Assembly: GCA_964575895.1 (NCBI GenBank)
Contig: CAZNTE010000009.1
Span: 1-64,000 of the forward strand
Length of the DNA: 64,000 bases
DNA from: Gudongella sp964575895
GTDB taxonomy: Bacteria > Bacillota > Clostridia > Tissierellales > Tissierellaceae
Direction: 5' to 3'
In this document: positions 1 through 9,427 of the stretch, one piece after another
Numbering within the stretch: position 1 is the first letter of the stretch
Layout of the letters: every line of letters starts with the position of its first letter
Translations under genes and position numbers: made by a program
The notes under the pieces: generated by a model
The model's input: only the letters and a program-made list of their open reading frames with translations
Database searches by the model: none
What the model was told of the DNA's origin: nothing

Positions 1-139
1 TAGGTTTTCCTTCATAACCATCATAGTACTTTTTAACAGTTCTCCTGTCATACCCATACTTTCTGCTTAGTTCTGAAAAATTTGGCTTTAGATCCATAGT
101 TTTTATTATTATTAGCTGTGCTCTTAATATGTCTTCCAT
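1..139 (-). CDS. IS21-family transposase IstA-like, N-terminal fragment
   Basis: The partial gene starts at ATG 139-137 on the minus strand behind a good AGGAGGG ribosome site and leaves the window after about 46 codons. The visible residues form a helix-turn-helix of the IstA type: a helix around LSRKYGYD followed by a recognition helix DRRTVKKYY and the short DGYEGKP linker. IstA proteins bind the element ends and carry a DDE catalytic domain further downstream, which is not visible here. The helper ATPase IstB, if present, would also lie outside. The family call rests only on this N-terminal pattern, so another HTH-type transposase is possible. Confidence 0.55.
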   Translation of the reverse strand, partial: MEDILRAQLIIIKTMDLKPNFSELSRKYGYDRRTVKKYYDGYEGKP

Positions 140-231
140 AGCTATCCCTCCTTCTATTAGGATAGCAAGGTTGCACATTTTTGTACATTTTAATATTCCA
201 TTTTTTATTCATTTTAATAATACCATTTACA
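1..231 (-). mobile_element. End of an IS21-like insertion sequence, cut by the window edge
   Basis: The minus strand reads a terminal region and then the start of an IstA-like transposase that runs off the left edge. Between the presumed tip (TGTAAATGG on the minus strand, beginning at 231) and the gene there are two related copies of a TGG-AT-ATTAAAATG motif, at about 208-225 and 185-203. Repeated subterminal motifs are typical of IS21-family ends. The exact tip is inferred, because the other end and any target duplication lie outside the window. Confidence 0.5.
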
Positions 232-321
232 GTGGCAAAGTGAAGTTGAGGTAAAAAAAGATTAACACAGTAGAAAAGTCGGTAAAAAGTCGGTAAAATC
301 AAAATTTCGAATAAGTATACT

Positions 322-360
322 AAAAAGCAAAAATGCTGGAATGTTTAAATTCCAGCATTT
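322..360 (-). terminator. Intrinsic terminator of tRNA-Pro
   Basis: A perfect 12-bp stem (AAATGCTGGAAT and its complement, 331-360) around a 6-base loop is followed on the minus strand by a T-rich stretch. It lies just past the 3' end of the tRNA gene. Confidence 0.75.
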
Positions 361-364
361 CTTT

Positions 365-441
365 TGGTCGGGGTGAGAGGATTTGAACCCCCGGCCCCAT
401 GGTCCCAAACCACGTGCGCTACCAAGCTGCGCTACACCCCG
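365..441 (-). tRNA. tRNA-Pro (UGG anticodon)
   Basis: Read on the minus strand this is a 77-base cloverleaf. The 7-bp acceptor stem (CGGGGTG with CACCCCG) pairs fully, the anticodon loop is TTTGGGA giving anticodon TGG, and the T-arm carries GGTTCAAATCC. The discriminator A and the CCA end are encoded in the DNA (365-368). A promoter lies upstream and a terminator downstream, so it is a stand-alone transcription unit. Confidence 0.96.
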
Positions 442-468
442 ACGTTTTGTTTTTTCGTCAACTTCTTT

Positions 469-497
469 ATTATAGGACATGGCAGTGAAAAATGCAA
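469..497 (-). promoter_or_regulatory. Promoter for tRNA-Pro
   Basis: On the minus strand, TTGCAT (492-497) and TATAAT (469-474) are 17 bases apart, about 28 bases before the tRNA. It fits a housekeeping sigma-A promoter. Confidence 0.7.
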
Positions 498-633
498 GTG
501 TTTTTTCAAAACTTTTTATAATGTTCTTAAAGAAGTTAATAATTATTATAGGCTTTAATTAGAAATAAATCAAGGGGTTGAATTAGGAATAGTTTTGCGG
601 GTATATAATCATAAAAACTAGAAGGTGACCACC

Positions 634-2085
634 ATGAAACTTAGAGAACTGTTTAGAGAAGCTGAAATCATTGATATTATTGGGTCCTTGGACGCTGATA
701 TCAAGGGTATTTGCTGCGATTCAAGGATCTGTAAGGAAGGACATGTATTCTTTGCAATAAGTGGTTTTGAACAAGATGGGCATCAATACATAGATCAAGC
801 AATTGAAAATGGTGCAGTAGCTATTGTAAGGACTAGAAAACAAGAAGAGTGTCAAGAAATTACATACATAGATGTTAAAGATACTAGAAAGTCTCTTTCA
901 TATGCCGCGTCAAATTTTTTCAACAATCCTACTCAGAAGCTAAAGGTAATTGGAATAACAGGTACTAATGGAAAAACTAGTACTACCTTTTATTTAAGAA
1001 AGATTCTTGAATCATATGGTAGGAAAGTAGGGATTATAGGAACTTTAGGGGCATATTGTAACAAAGAATATATAAATTTAGTTAATACTACACCAGAGTC
1101 AGTTAGGATTCATGAGATTATTAGAAAGATGCTAGATTCTGATATAGAATATGTACTAATGGAAGTATCACCTCATTCTCTTGAAATGGATAGAGTAGAT
1201 GATGTAAGTTTTTACGGTGCTATTTTTACTAATTTAACAAGAGATCATTTAGACTTTCACAAGGATATGGATGATTATTTTAATGCTAAAAAGAAACTCT
1301 TTGATTTCAAACTTAAAAGTTCAGTTATTAATGTGGATGATGCATATGGACACAGATTATATCATGAACTTAATTGTTCTCAGCAGAAGATTTATGCCTT
1401 TGGAGAAAAAACAAATATCGGGAGTAAAATCAGTAATTTTAAAACAGTTGGCAACATATCTTATTTTGATTTAAACAACATTACATTTTCAACTACCCTA
1501 TTGGGAAAATTTATTATATTTAATCTATCAGCAGCTATTCTAATGTCAATAGATTTGGGAGTTCCTATTGAATACATAAAAAAAGCAGTTGAAGAAATTA
1601 AACCAGTAGTAGGAAGGATGGATAGAATTGAAGTTAAAAACTCAAATCTAACTATAATAATCGATTATGCTCATACTCCTGATGGATTAGAGAATGTTTT
1701 AACGTCGTTAACAAACCATAAGGGAGGAAAACTTATTACACTCTTTGGGTGTGATGGAGATCGAGATAAGGAGAAAAGACCTTTGATGGGTAAAATATCA
1801 GGAGAGTATAGCGATTATACAGTAATAACATCTGATAATCCAAGATGGGAAGACCCCTTGGAAATAATCGAGGACATAGTTAGTGGAATTAGTGAAACAA
1901 ATGGATTGTATGAAGTAGTCCCCGATAGATTGGAAGCAATAAGACGAGCTATGTTGATTGGCAAAGGTTATGATACTATTCTTATTGCTGGAAAAGGACA
2001 TGAAAAGCATCAGTTGGTGAAAGGAGAAAAAATTGATTTTGATGAAAGACAGATTGTAGAAAAAATAGCAAGAGAAATTTATTGA
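634..2085 (+). CDS. murE: UDP-N-acetylmuramoyl-tripeptide synthase (Mur ligase)
   Basis: Cytoplasmic Mur ligase that adds the third amino acid to UDP-MurNAc-L-Ala-D-Glu in peptidoglycan synthesis, using ATP. The protein (483 aa, normal length) has the N-terminal uridine-binding domain, the ATP loop GITGTNGKTSTT near residue 108, and the C-terminal motif DNPRWEDP near residue 405. In this family DNPR marks ligases that add meso-diaminopimelate rather than lysine. The ATG at 634 is chosen over the in-frame GTG at 625 because GAAGGTGA ends just before it. It stands alone, not in a dcw cluster: other division or wall genes are absent, and metK follows with its own riboswitch-controlled promoter. 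Confidence 0.95.
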   Translation: MKLRELFREAEIIDIIGSLDADIKGICCDSRICKEGHVFFAISGFEQDGHQYIDQAIENGAVAIVRTRKQEECQEITYIDVKDTRKSLSYAASNFFNNPTQKLKVIGITGTNGKTSTTFYLRKILESYGRKVGIIGTLGAYCNKEYINLVNTTPESVRIHEIIRKMLDSDIEYVLMEVSPHSLEMDRVDDVSFYGAIFTNLTRDHLDFHKDMDDYFNAKKKLFDFKLKSSVINVDDAYGHRLYHELNCSQQKIYAFGEKTNIGSKISNFKTVGNISYFDLNNITFSTTLLGKFIIFNLSAAILMSIDLGVPIEYIKKAVEEIKPVVGRMDRIEVKNSNLTIIIDYAHTPDGLENVLTSLTNHKGGKLITLFGCDGDRDKEKRPLMGKISGEYSDYTVITSDNPRWEDPLEIIEDIVSGISETNGLYEVVPDRLEAIRRAMLIGKGYDTILIAGKGHEKHQLVKGEKIDFDERQIVEKIAREIY

Positions 2086-2102
2086 GATTAATATAAATTT
2101 TA

Positions 2103-2131
2103 TTGACTAGCATCTATGATTATGATAGTAT
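2103..2131 (+). promoter_or_regulatory. Promoter of the metK transcript
   Basis: TTGACT (2103-2108) and TAGTAT (2126-2131) are 17 bases apart, about 30 bases before the SAM-I aptamer. Confidence 0.55.
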
Positions 2132-2161
2132 TCTTATCAGTGAAAATTAAATCTTGATTAC

Positions 2162-2256
2162 CTTATCAAGAGCGGTGGAGGGATAGGCCCGATGAAACCC
2201 GGCAACCTGGTAATACAGGTGCTAATTCCTACAGGAGAATTATCCTGGAAGATGAG
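2162..2256 (+). promoter_or_regulatory. SAM-I (S-box) riboswitch
   Basis: The leader of metK contains the S-box signature: the outer stem CTTATC with GATGAG (2162-2167 and 2251-2256), the core AGAGCGGTGGAGGGA, CCCGATGAAACCCGGCAACC, and the GGTGCTAATTCC segment. S-adenosylmethionine binding to this family favours the following terminator, so metK, which makes SAM, is under direct product feedback. Confidence 0.96.
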
Positions 2257-2272
2257 GTGTAGTGCAAACTCA

Positions 2273-2297
2273 CCTTGTCTATGGACAAGGTTTTTTT
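2273..2297 (+). terminator. SAM-riboswitch expression platform terminator
   Basis: CCTTGTC, a 4-base TATG loop and GACAAGG (2273-2290) are followed by seven T. It ends 19 bases before the metK start, where premature termination would be expected when SAM is abundant. Confidence 0.9.
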
Positions 2298-2316
2298 ATT
2301 TTAAAGGAGGAAAAAG

Positions 2317-3498
2317 ATGAAAAAATGGTTATTTACTTCAGAATCTGTAACTGAAGGGCATCCAGATAAGATTTGTGATCAAATTTCTGATTCAATACTG
2401 GATGCAATTTTAGAGAAAGATCCAGATGCTAGAGTCGCATGTGAGACAATGGTGACAACAGGTTTAATTCTTGTTTCAGGGGAAATAACAACAAGTTGTT
2501 ATGTTGATATACCTAAAATAGCAAGAAAAACAGTTGAGGAGATAGGATATGTACGTGCAAAATATGGGTTTGATTCAGATACTTGTGCTGTATTAACATC
2601 AATAAATGAACAATCTCCAGATATTGCGATGGGTGTTGATGAAGCATTAGAAAAGAAAGAACACAGCGAGGATGATTTTGATAAAATTGGGGCTGGAGAC
2701 CAAGGTATGATGTTTGGCTTTGCATGTAATGAAACTGAAGAATTAATGCCATTGCCAATATCGTTAGCTCATAAGTTATCAAGAAGATTATCTGAAGTTA
2801 GGAAAAATGGTACGCTAAATTATTTAAGACCAGATGGAAAAACTCAAGTTACAGTTGAGTATCAAGATGATAAACCGGTTAGAATAGAAAATGTTGTAGT
2901 TTCAACCCAGCATAGTCCAGATGTTGAATTAGAACAAATTAGAGAAGATATTCTTAAACATGTCATCCATGGAATTGTACCTGAAGAGATGTTAGATGAA
3001 AATACTAAGTATTATGTTAATCCAACAGGAAGATTTGTAGTAGGTGGACCCATGGGGGATGCAGGTTTAACTGGAAGAAAGATTATTGTTGACACATATG
3101 GTGGATATGCAAGACATGGTGGTGGTGCATTCTCTGGAAAAGATCCCACTAAGGTTGACAGATCTGGTGCTTATGCTTCTAGATATGTAGCTAAAAATAT
3201 TGTAGCAGCAGGTCTTGCAGATAAGTGTGAAGTAGGTCTTGCTTATGCCATTGGAGTTGCACATCCTTTATCAGTTTATGTTGATACCTTTGGAACAGGA
3301 AAGATATCTGATGAAGAGATTACAAAGTTAGTTAATAAGCATTTTGACTTAAGACCAGCGGCAATAATAAAGAATCTAGATTTGAAGAAGCCTATTTACA
3401 GACAGATTGCAGCTTATGGTCATATGGGAAGAACAGATGTGGATTTAGCTTGGGAAAGAACAGATAAGGCTGAATTACTAAAGGCTGAAATAGAGTAA
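2317..3498 (+). CDS. metK: S-adenosylmethionine synthetase
   Basis: Makes S-adenosylmethionine from methionine and ATP in the cytoplasm. The 393-residue protein is full length and shows the family signatures: TSESVTEGHPDKICDQISD at the N-terminus, the GAGDQGMMFG hexapeptide region near residue 125, and the GGGAFSGKDPTKVDRSGAYA block near 270. The start follows AAAGGAGG with seven-base spacing. Its only visible control is the SAM-I riboswitch and terminator in its leader. A strong terminator follows, so it is a single-gene unit. Confidence 0.98.
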   Translation: MKKWLFTSESVTEGHPDKICDQISDSILDAILEKDPDARVACETMVTTGLILVSGEITTSCYVDIPKIARKTVEEIGYVRAKYGFDSDTCAVLTSINEQSPDIAMGVDEALEKKEHSEDDFDKIGAGDQGMMFGFACNETEELMPLPISLAHKLSRRLSEVRKNGTLNYLRPDGKTQVTVEYQDDKPVRIENVVVSTQHSPDVELEQIREDILKHVIHGIVPEEMLDENTKYYVNPTGRFVVGGPMGDAGLTGRKIIVDTYGGYARHGGGAFSGKDPTKVDRSGAYASRYVAKNIVAAGLADKCEVGLAYAIGVAHPLSVYVDTFGTGKISDEEITKLVNKHFDLRPAAIIKNLDLKKPIYRQIAAYGHMGRTDVDLAWERTDKAELLKAEIE

Positions 3499-3502
3499 TA
3501 TT

Positions 3503-3543
3503 AAACCTGACAAGGATACTTTTTTATCCTTATCAGGTTTTTC
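3503..3543 (+). terminator. metK terminator
   Basis: A roughly 15-bp stem, AACCTGACAAGGATA against TATCCTTATCAGGTT with one mismatch, is followed by TTTCT. It begins four bases after the metK stop. Confidence 0.8.
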
Positions 3544-3570
3544 TATGTTATAATTGCTTTAGAGGTGGTA

Positions 3571-5793
3571 ATGTTGGAAATTCAAGGTATTGTAGAAGAT
3601 ATAATATTTAGAAATGAATCAAATGGATATACTGTTGGCAAGCTTTATACTTCTGAAGGCAGTATTACTTTTGTTGGAACTGCTCCATTTATTTATAAGG
3701 ATGAACCGGTTCAAATGGTAGGGGATTGGATTTATCATAATAAGTTTGGAGAACAATTTCAGTTTTCATCAATAAAAACAGTTACACCAAGTACAACAAA
3801 AGGAATTGAGAATTATTTAAGTTCAGGGCTTATTCCGCATATTGGTCCAAAAACCGCTAAGAAAATTGTTGATAGATTTGGTGAATTCTCCCTGGAAATC
3901 ATACAATATCAACCAGATAAATTACTGCAAATTGATGGGATAGGAGAAAAGAAATTAAGGAGAATAATGGAGTCATATGATGATCAAAGGGAAATGAGAG
4001 ATATAATGGTTGCCCTATCTGAGTATGGAATTAGCATTAATCAAGGGATGAAAATATATAAGGTTTATGGAAATAATACTTTGAATGTTATTAGAGAGAA
4101 TCCATATAGATTATCTGAGGATATATATGGAATGGGATTTAGAACTGCAGACGACATCGCTTCAAAGGTAGGCTTAACAAAGGATTCTCCATTTAGAATA
4201 GAGGCTGGACTAAAGTATGTTATGATGAACGCAGCAGTTGAGGGACATTGCTTTTTACCTAAGGAGGAACTTTTTAGAAAAACTAAGAGCTTACTACAAT
4301 CAGAAGATGAGGGTATAGAAGATGGCTTAAAAAGTCTGCTTCTAAGAAAAAACTTTCATATTCAAAAAAGAGATTCTGATGAGATAGTTTATTATATGCC
4401 CTATCATACTGCAGAAAATAACGTAGCAAAAGCCTTGGTGGAATTGAGTATCGGTGAGAGAGAAGAAATCTCTCTAGATTTAGACAAGGGAATAGAAAAG
4501 ATAGAGTCGTCTCATGAGATAGCTTTTGGGAAAAAACAAAAAACAGCAATTAAGACGGCCCTAGAAAGTGGAGTTACTGTAATAACAGGTGGACCAGGTA
4601 CAGGTAAGACCACAATAATTAATGCAATAATTCAATTAGCTGAAAGGGAGGGATTGGTAGTTGTCCTAGCTGCTCCTACTGGTAGAGCTGCTAAGAGGAT
4701 AACAGAAACCACTGGAAAAGTAGCCAAAACAATTCATAGATTACTTGAGATCTCCTTTATTGATAATGATCTAGAGTTTAGTAAGGGTGAAGAGAATCCT
4801 ATTGAAGGGGATATTGTAATAGTAGATGAAGTTTCCATGATGGATATACTCCTAATGAATCATCTGATAAAGGCAATTGGCCCTGGGACAAGATTGATCT
4901 TAGTAGGGGATGTTGACCAACTACCTTCAGTTGGTGCAGGGAATGTACTGCGAGATATAATAGATTCTAGAGTAATTAGTGTTGTTTACCTTGATGAAAT
5001 ATTTAGGCAGGGTGAAGAGAGTATGATAATAGTCAATGCTCACTTAATTAATAAAGGGGAACATCCATTACTAAATGAAAAAGGGAAGGATTTCTTTCAT
5101 ATCCAAAGAGAAAATCCGTTGGACATAAAGGAAACCATAATTGAGTTAGTATCTACAAGATTACCAGAATTTTATGGTTTAGATGGAATCAGGGATATTC
5201 AAGTACTATCTCCAATGAGAAAAGGTGAGGTTGGTGTTTTAGCTCTGAATAAGGAATTGCAGAATGCTCTTAATCCTAAAGATAAATCTAAGGAAGAGAA
5301 GGTAATAGGCGAAGATGTTTATAGGGTAGGAGATAAGGTTATGCAGATTAAAAACAACTATCAATCAAGATGGGTAGTTAGAGAATACGGTAAGGTGATT
5401 GAAGAGGGAGAAGGAATATTTAACGGAGATATTGGATACATAACAGATATTGACCAAGAAGAAGGAATAGTTACAGTATTATTTGATGATAATAAAGAGG
5501 TTGAGTATGATTTAAGACAAGTTGATGAGCTTAGACTATCTTATGCTACAACCATTCACAAATCCCAAGGAAGTGAATTTCCTTGCGTAATTCTACCTCT
5601 ATATGGTGGGCCTCCAATGCTATTAACAAGAAATCTTTTGTATACTGCAATAACTCGAGCCAAAGCTCTGGTTGTTCTTATAGGAGACAGAAAATATATG
5701 TATCAGATGATTAAAAATAATTTAATTACAAATAGATATTCTTCCTTAGCACCTAAAATCAGTGAATATTTTCATCTAGTTAAAAATATATAG
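3571..5793 (+). CDS. recD2: RecD-like DNA helicase, stand-alone RecD2 type
   Basis: A superfamily 1B 5'-3' DNA helicase of the RecD2 type, found in bacteria without partner RecB/RecC and linked to repair. The order is: an N-terminal OB-like domain beginning EIQGIVEDIIFRNESNGYTVGKL; helix-hairpin-helix motifs (IPHIGPKTAKKIVDRFG and IDGIGEKKLRRI, residues about 90-135); Walker A GGPGTGKTT near 340; Walker B VIVDEVSMMD near 415; and the UvrD-like C-terminal motif ATTIHKSQGSEFP near 675. The ATG at 3571 lies close to AGAGGTGG; GTG 3565 and TTG 3574 are alternatives. comF follows 10 bases later, its ribosome site overlapping the recD2 stop, so they are likely co-translated. Confidence 0.93.
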   Translation: MLEIQGIVEDIIFRNESNGYTVGKLYTSEGSITFVGTAPFIYKDEPVQMVGDWIYHNKFGEQFQFSSIKTVTPSTTKGIENYLSSGLIPHIGPKTAKKIVDRFGEFSLEIIQYQPDKLLQIDGIGEKKLRRIMESYDDQREMRDIMVALSEYGISINQGMKIYKVYGNNTLNVIRENPYRLSEDIYGMGFRTADDIASKVGLTKDSPFRIEAGLKYVMMNAAVEGHCFLPKEELFRKTKSLLQSEDEGIEDGLKSLLLRKNFHIQKRDSDEIVYYMPYHTAENNVAKALVELSIGEREEISLDLDKGIEKIESSHEIAFGKKQKTAIKTALESGVTVITGGPGTGKTTIINAIIQLAEREGLVVVLAAPTGRAAKRITETTGKVAKTIHRLLEISFIDNDLEFSKGEENPIEGDIVIVDEVSMMDILLMNHLIKAIGPGTRLILVGDVDQLPSVGAGNVLRDIIDSRVISVVYLDEIFRQGEESMIIVNAHLINKGEHPLLNEKGKDFFHIQRENPLDIKETIIELVSTRLPEFYGLDGIRDIQVLSPMRKGEVGVLALNKELQNALNPKDKSKEEKVIGEDVYRVGDKVMQIKNNYQSRWVVREYGKVIEEGEGIFNGDIGYITDIDQEEGIVTVLFDDNKEVEYDLRQVDELRLSYATTIHKSQGSEFPCVILPLYGGPPMLLTRNLLYTAITRAKALVVLIGDRKYMYQMIKNNLITNRYSSLAPKISEYFHLVKNI

Positions 5794-5803
5794 GAGGTTA
5801 AGT

Positions 5804-6466
5804 GTGCTTACTAAACTAATATATCCAACGGATAAGATATGCTATTTTTGTAGAGAATTATCAAATAAAATAGAAGATTACCTATGCCCTGAATGTAGAC
5901 TAAGGATTGAAATTATAAATAGTTATCGTCATATTAAATCGGATTATCTTAAAGGAGTATATTCATCTCTCCTATATACATCAATCACTAAGGATCTTCT
6001 ACATAGCTTTAAATTTGAAGAAGGAAGCTACCTTTTCAGACCTTTAGCTCAGATTATGTCAAATACCATAACAAATAGGGACATAAAAGGCATAGATTTA
6101 ATAATACCAGTCCCCTTACATAGAAGGAGGGAAGCTATTAGAGGTTATAATCAATCCTATTTGCTGGCCAAGGAAATTGGAAGAATCACTGAACTTGAAG
6201 TTAAAAACAAGATACTAATAAAATCTACCGGAACTAGATCACAAAGTAGACTTAATTTTAATGATAGGCTTATTAACTTGAATGGGGTCTTTAATATAAG
6301 AAATAGGCAAGAAATCAAGAATAAGAACATCCTATTAATAGATGACATAGTTACAACAGGAGCTACATTGATAGAATGCAGTAAAATATTGCATGAAGCT
6401 GGGGCAAGAAGTATTACAGGATTAACTCTTACTACAACATCAACAATGGGGATAGAAAAACAATGA
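5804..6466 (+). CDS. comF: ComF family protein (phosphoribosyltransferase fold)
   Basis: A ComF/GntX-type protein of 220 residues, linked in naturally transformable bacteria to uptake or processing of single-stranded DNA; its biochemical role is still unclear. The N-terminus carries a zinc-finger pair, CYFC near residue 12 and CPEC near 30. The C-terminus holds the PRPP-binding motif LLIDDIVTTGATL near 180. It starts with GTG right after TAGGAGG, which overlaps the recD2 stop codon, giving tight coupling to the helicase. Both fit a DNA-metabolism unit. The stop codon lies inside the terminator hairpin. Confidence 0.88.
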   Translation: MLTKLIYPTDKICYFCRELSNKIEDYLCPECRLRIEIINSYRHIKSDYLKGVYSSLLYTSITKDLLHSFKFEEGSYLFRPLAQIMSNTITNRDIKGIDLIIPVPLHRRREAIRGYNQSYLLAKEIGRITELEVKNKILIKSTGTRSQSRLNFNDRLINLNGVFNIRNRQEIKNKNILLIDDIVTTGATLIECSKILHEAGARSITGLTLTTTSTMGIEKQ

Positions 6467-6491
6467 GAAACTAGGTCTCATTGTTTTTTTT
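6461..6491. terminator. Bidirectional terminator between comF and the YihY-type gene
   Basis: The stem CAATGAGA with TCTCATTG (6461-6483) has a T8 run on the plus side and TTTTT on the minus side, so it can end both converging transcripts. It overlaps the comF stop and lies at the 3' end of the minus-strand gene. Confidence 0.88.
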
Positions 6492-7394
6492 AGTGTTTAT
6501 TGAGTTAATGACACTTTTATTCTCATTAATACTATACCCGTTTTTTCTCAAATCTTCCAAAGTTGCGTTAATTTCTCCTCCTAGTACAATTATTATACTG
6601 CTTATAAATAACCAAACTAGTAGAATAATAACTCCTCCTAAACTTCCATAAGTTATGGCATAGCTACCAAAGTTGCTGACATAGTATGAAAAAAGCAAGG
6701 ATGTTACTATCCACCCAATAGTTGTAAAAATTGCCCCTGGAAGGGTTGAGACAAACTTAATTTTCTCGTTATTTTTAACATTAGGGCTATACTTATATAA
6801 TAAGGCAAAGAAGACTATCATAAACAATAATGGAATTATAAATCTTAGATTATTCCATAAAGTGGAGAAAAAATCTCCAAGCCCAACAACATCAAATAGC
6901 ATATACCCAACTACCTGCCCAGCTATTAGGGTCAAAAATACAATTAGTACTAGAAGTAAAAGGGCAACTGTAAATATGATAGAGATAGCCTTCATCTTGA
7001 TAAAAGATCTATTCTCGGTATAATCATAAGCTGAATTAATTGCTCGAATAATGGCCTTAACTCCAGATGAGGCAGTCCAGATACCACCAATTGCAGCTAT
7101 AGATAGTAATCCTTGAGATGAAGATGAAACTATATCATTAACAAAACCCTCTATTATAAGTTGAATATCATAAGGTAAAAATCTAATCATATTAGAAATT
7201 ACATCTTCCCTGGCCAGGGGAGTATAACTAAGAATATTAAGTAATACTATGAGAAAGGGGAAGATGGAAAGGATTAAAAAATATGTCAACTGAGCTCCCG
7301 AGCCAACAACATAGTTCTTTGAGAATCTATAGGCTAATTGATCAATAAATTTAATAGTTTTCTTCCTTTTAAGATTTTCTAGTATATTTCCCAT
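6471..7394 (-). CDS. YihY/BrkB family integral membrane protein
   Basis: A 307-residue membrane protein of the YihY/virulence factor BrkB (UPF0761) family. It has about six hydrophobic segments, a family-typical start (AQLTYFLILSIFPFLIVLLN near 33-52), the central GIWTASSGVKAIIRAINSAYD, and a C-terminal YGSLGGVIILLVWLFISS. The molecular function is not established for the family; earlier annotation as ribonuclease BN was a mistake for E. coli YihY. It lies 20 bases after the S9 peptidase gene and is probably the last gene of a three-gene operon reading leftward from 11116. Confidence 0.88.
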   Translation of the reverse strand: MGNILENLKRKKTIKFIDQLAYRFSKNYVVGSGAQLTYFLILSIFPFLIVLLNILSYTPLAREDVISNMIRFLPYDIQLIIEGFVNDIVSSSSQGLLSIAAIGGIWTASSGVKAIIRAINSAYDYTENRSFIKMKAISIIFTVALLLLVLIVFLTLIAGQVVGYMLFDVVGLGDFFSTLWNNLRFIIPLLFMIVFFALLYKYSPNVKNNEKIKFVSTLPGAIFTTIGWIVTSLLFSYYVSNFGSYAITYGSLGGVIILLVWLFISSIIIVLGGEINATLEDLRKNGYSINENKSVINSINTKKNNET

Positions 7395-7414
7395 TTTCCC
7401 ACCACCTAATAAGA

Positions 7415-9403
7415 TTACTTTAAGTATTTTTCAAACCACTTAGTTATTTCTTCCAACCTTCTAATTCTGTGCTTTGGTTTACCTGATCTTGAAAGCTCAT
7501 GGTTTTCACCTTTGAACATAACAAGTCTAGATTCTACTCCGTGGTATTTTAATGCTACATACATTTGTAACCCTTCAGGAATCCAACACCTGTAGTCTTC
7601 ATCTGAATGTATAAATAGAGTAGGAGTCTCAACCCTATTGGCATATTTCAATGGAGAGTGTTCCCACATTTTTTCAAAATCAGACCAAGGTGTTTCACCT
7701 ACTTGGTCTTTGGTAAAGTAGTAACCAATATCAGAATTGCCAAAGAAGGATATCCAATTGGAAATACTTCTCTGAGAAGCTGCTGCCTTAAATCTATTGG
7801 TGTGCCCAATTATCCAGTTGGTCATGAATCCACCATAGGAACCACCTGTTACGCCAATTCTAAATTTATCTATACAGGGATAAGTTTCTAGAACTTTATC
7901 TGTAAATAGCATAAGATCATCATAATCGATTGTCCCATACTTACCTCTAATATCAGCAAACTCATTCCCATTTCCATCACTACCCCTAGGGTTCATGAAG
8001 AAAACAAAATATCCCATATTAGCCCATACTTGCATTTCATGATAGTAATTTGATCCATAAACAGTCTTTGGTCCACCATGAATGTCTAATATAGCTGGAT
8101 ACTTATTACCCTTTAAATACCCAACTGGCTTCATAACCCAACCTGTAAGTGAAACTCCATCATTTATAAAATGTAAATTTTCAGGAACAGATAAGGTTCT
8201 GTCATTGTTTAACCAAGAGTTGAAGTTGGTAATTTGAGTTTCAATTCCATTTTCCAGAGAGTATATTTCCTGGATTTTAAGTTCTCTCATTGCTACTAAA
8301 AATATATTGTCATTGACAATATCAAAGCCATCAACAGAACCTATATCATTAGTAATATTCTCGATTTTACCATCTAATGATATTCTTTGAATATTTGAAC
8401 TACTGCCACTAGTTGAAATAAAATATAAATATTTTCCATCAACTTTAAACATCCTATTGCTACCATATCTACAATCAGATCCCACAGAATTCCAAGTACT
8501 CATATCAAAATCATTGATCTTAACATAAGTTATGCCCTCATCTTCGGTTATATATATTTTAGGATTTTCATTAATTCCAAAGTGTTTCATATCACTACCC
8601 ATAAAAATAATCATATTATCTAAGTAATTTGCATAAGAGTAGTTAAAATCCAAAATGGGAGATATTTTTTCGCATTTCAGTGTCCCTATATCCAACTGAT
8701 ATAAACTGGAGAAGAGGTTAAGCTTATCAGTAAAGGAGGATGTTATTAGCAATGCCTTATCTTTTGTAGGATTTAAAGCTAAATGGTCTACATTTGTGAA
8801 CTCATCAGTTATGGGAGTAATTTGATCATTCTTCAAATTTATATGATAAAGTCTGGATCTTATTTTATTTGTAAATCCTTCACCGTTGGACCAAAATGGG
8901 ATTTCATCCAGGACTTCATAATCTTCCTCTTCCTTAATAGACTCTAGTCTATCATTTTGCTCAGTTTCACTTAATTGGTTAAAACCATCATATTTTTTAT
9001 TAAAAGTTGCCACTGCAATTATATTGTCATCATCTATCAGTTCAATCCTAGAAATATTCAGTGGGATTTCAAAAGCTTTTGTCGCCTCACCACCATTTAT
9101 ACTAATTTCATTATAGACAGTAAGAGGTTTTTTATCCTCCTTCTTCTTTTTATCCTCCTTATTTCTAAGGGCAGGAAATATGACGGTACTATTGTCTTTC
9201 CAGATAAAGCTTCTTCCATCTTCCATTGAAGTCAATTGAAAGATTCCTCTATCCTTTGAATAGATATGAATATTTGATTTGTAATCATTATCCTCTTCAT
9301 TGGGAGAATTGACTACAAAACCTAAATTCATTCCATCTGGCGATAATGAGATATTAGATAAAAACTTAAACCTCAAGAAATCTTTAATTTGTAAATTTTC
9401 CAT
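7415..9403 (-). CDS. S9 family serine peptidase (acylaminoacyl-peptidase-like)
   Basis: A cytosolic prolyl-oligopeptidase-family enzyme of 662 residues. The N-terminal two thirds look like a beta-propeller, with repeated strands such as SKDRGIFQLTSMEDGRSFIW. The C-terminal alpha/beta-hydrolase carries GGSYGGF (nucleophile Ser near residue 515), HSDEDYRC (Asp near 600) and GENHELSRSGKPKHR (His near 635). These support a complete catalytic triad and activity on short peptides or N-blocked residues. There is no signal peptide. The gene follows the unknown gene at 9428-11116 by 24 bases, and both are probably transcribed together. Confidence 0.9.
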   Translation of the reverse strand: MENLQIKDFLRFKFLSNISLSPDGMNLGFVVNSPNEEDNDYKSNIHIYSKDRGIFQLTSMEDGRSFIWKDNSTVIFPALRNKEDKKKKEDKKPLTVYNEISINGGEATKAFEIPLNISRIELIDDDNIIAVATFNKKYDGFNQLSETEQNDRLESIKEEEDYEVLDEIPFWSNGEGFTNKIRSRLYHINLKNDQITPITDEFTNVDHLALNPTKDKALLITSSFTDKLNLFSSLYQLDIGTLKCEKISPILDFNYSYANYLDNMIIFMGSDMKHFGINENPKIYITEDEGITYVKINDFDMSTWNSVGSDCRYGSNRMFKVDGKYLYFISTSGSSSNIQRISLDGKIENITNDIGSVDGFDIVNDNIFLVAMRELKIQEIYSLENGIETQITNFNSWLNNDRTLSVPENLHFINDGVSLTGWVMKPVGYLKGNKYPAILDIHGGPKTVYGSNYYHEMQVWANMGYFVFFMNPRGSDGNGNEFADIRGKYGTIDYDDLMLFTDKVLETYPCIDKFRIGVTGGSYGGFMTNWIIGHTNRFKAAASQRSISNWISFFGNSDIGYYFTKDQVGETPWSDFEKMWEHSPLKYANRVETPTLFIHSDEDYRCWIPEGLQMYVALKYHGVESRLVMFKGENHELSRSGKPKHRIRRLEEITKWFEKYLK

Positions 9404-9427
9404 ATTTTATCCTCCTATTTAGAAAAA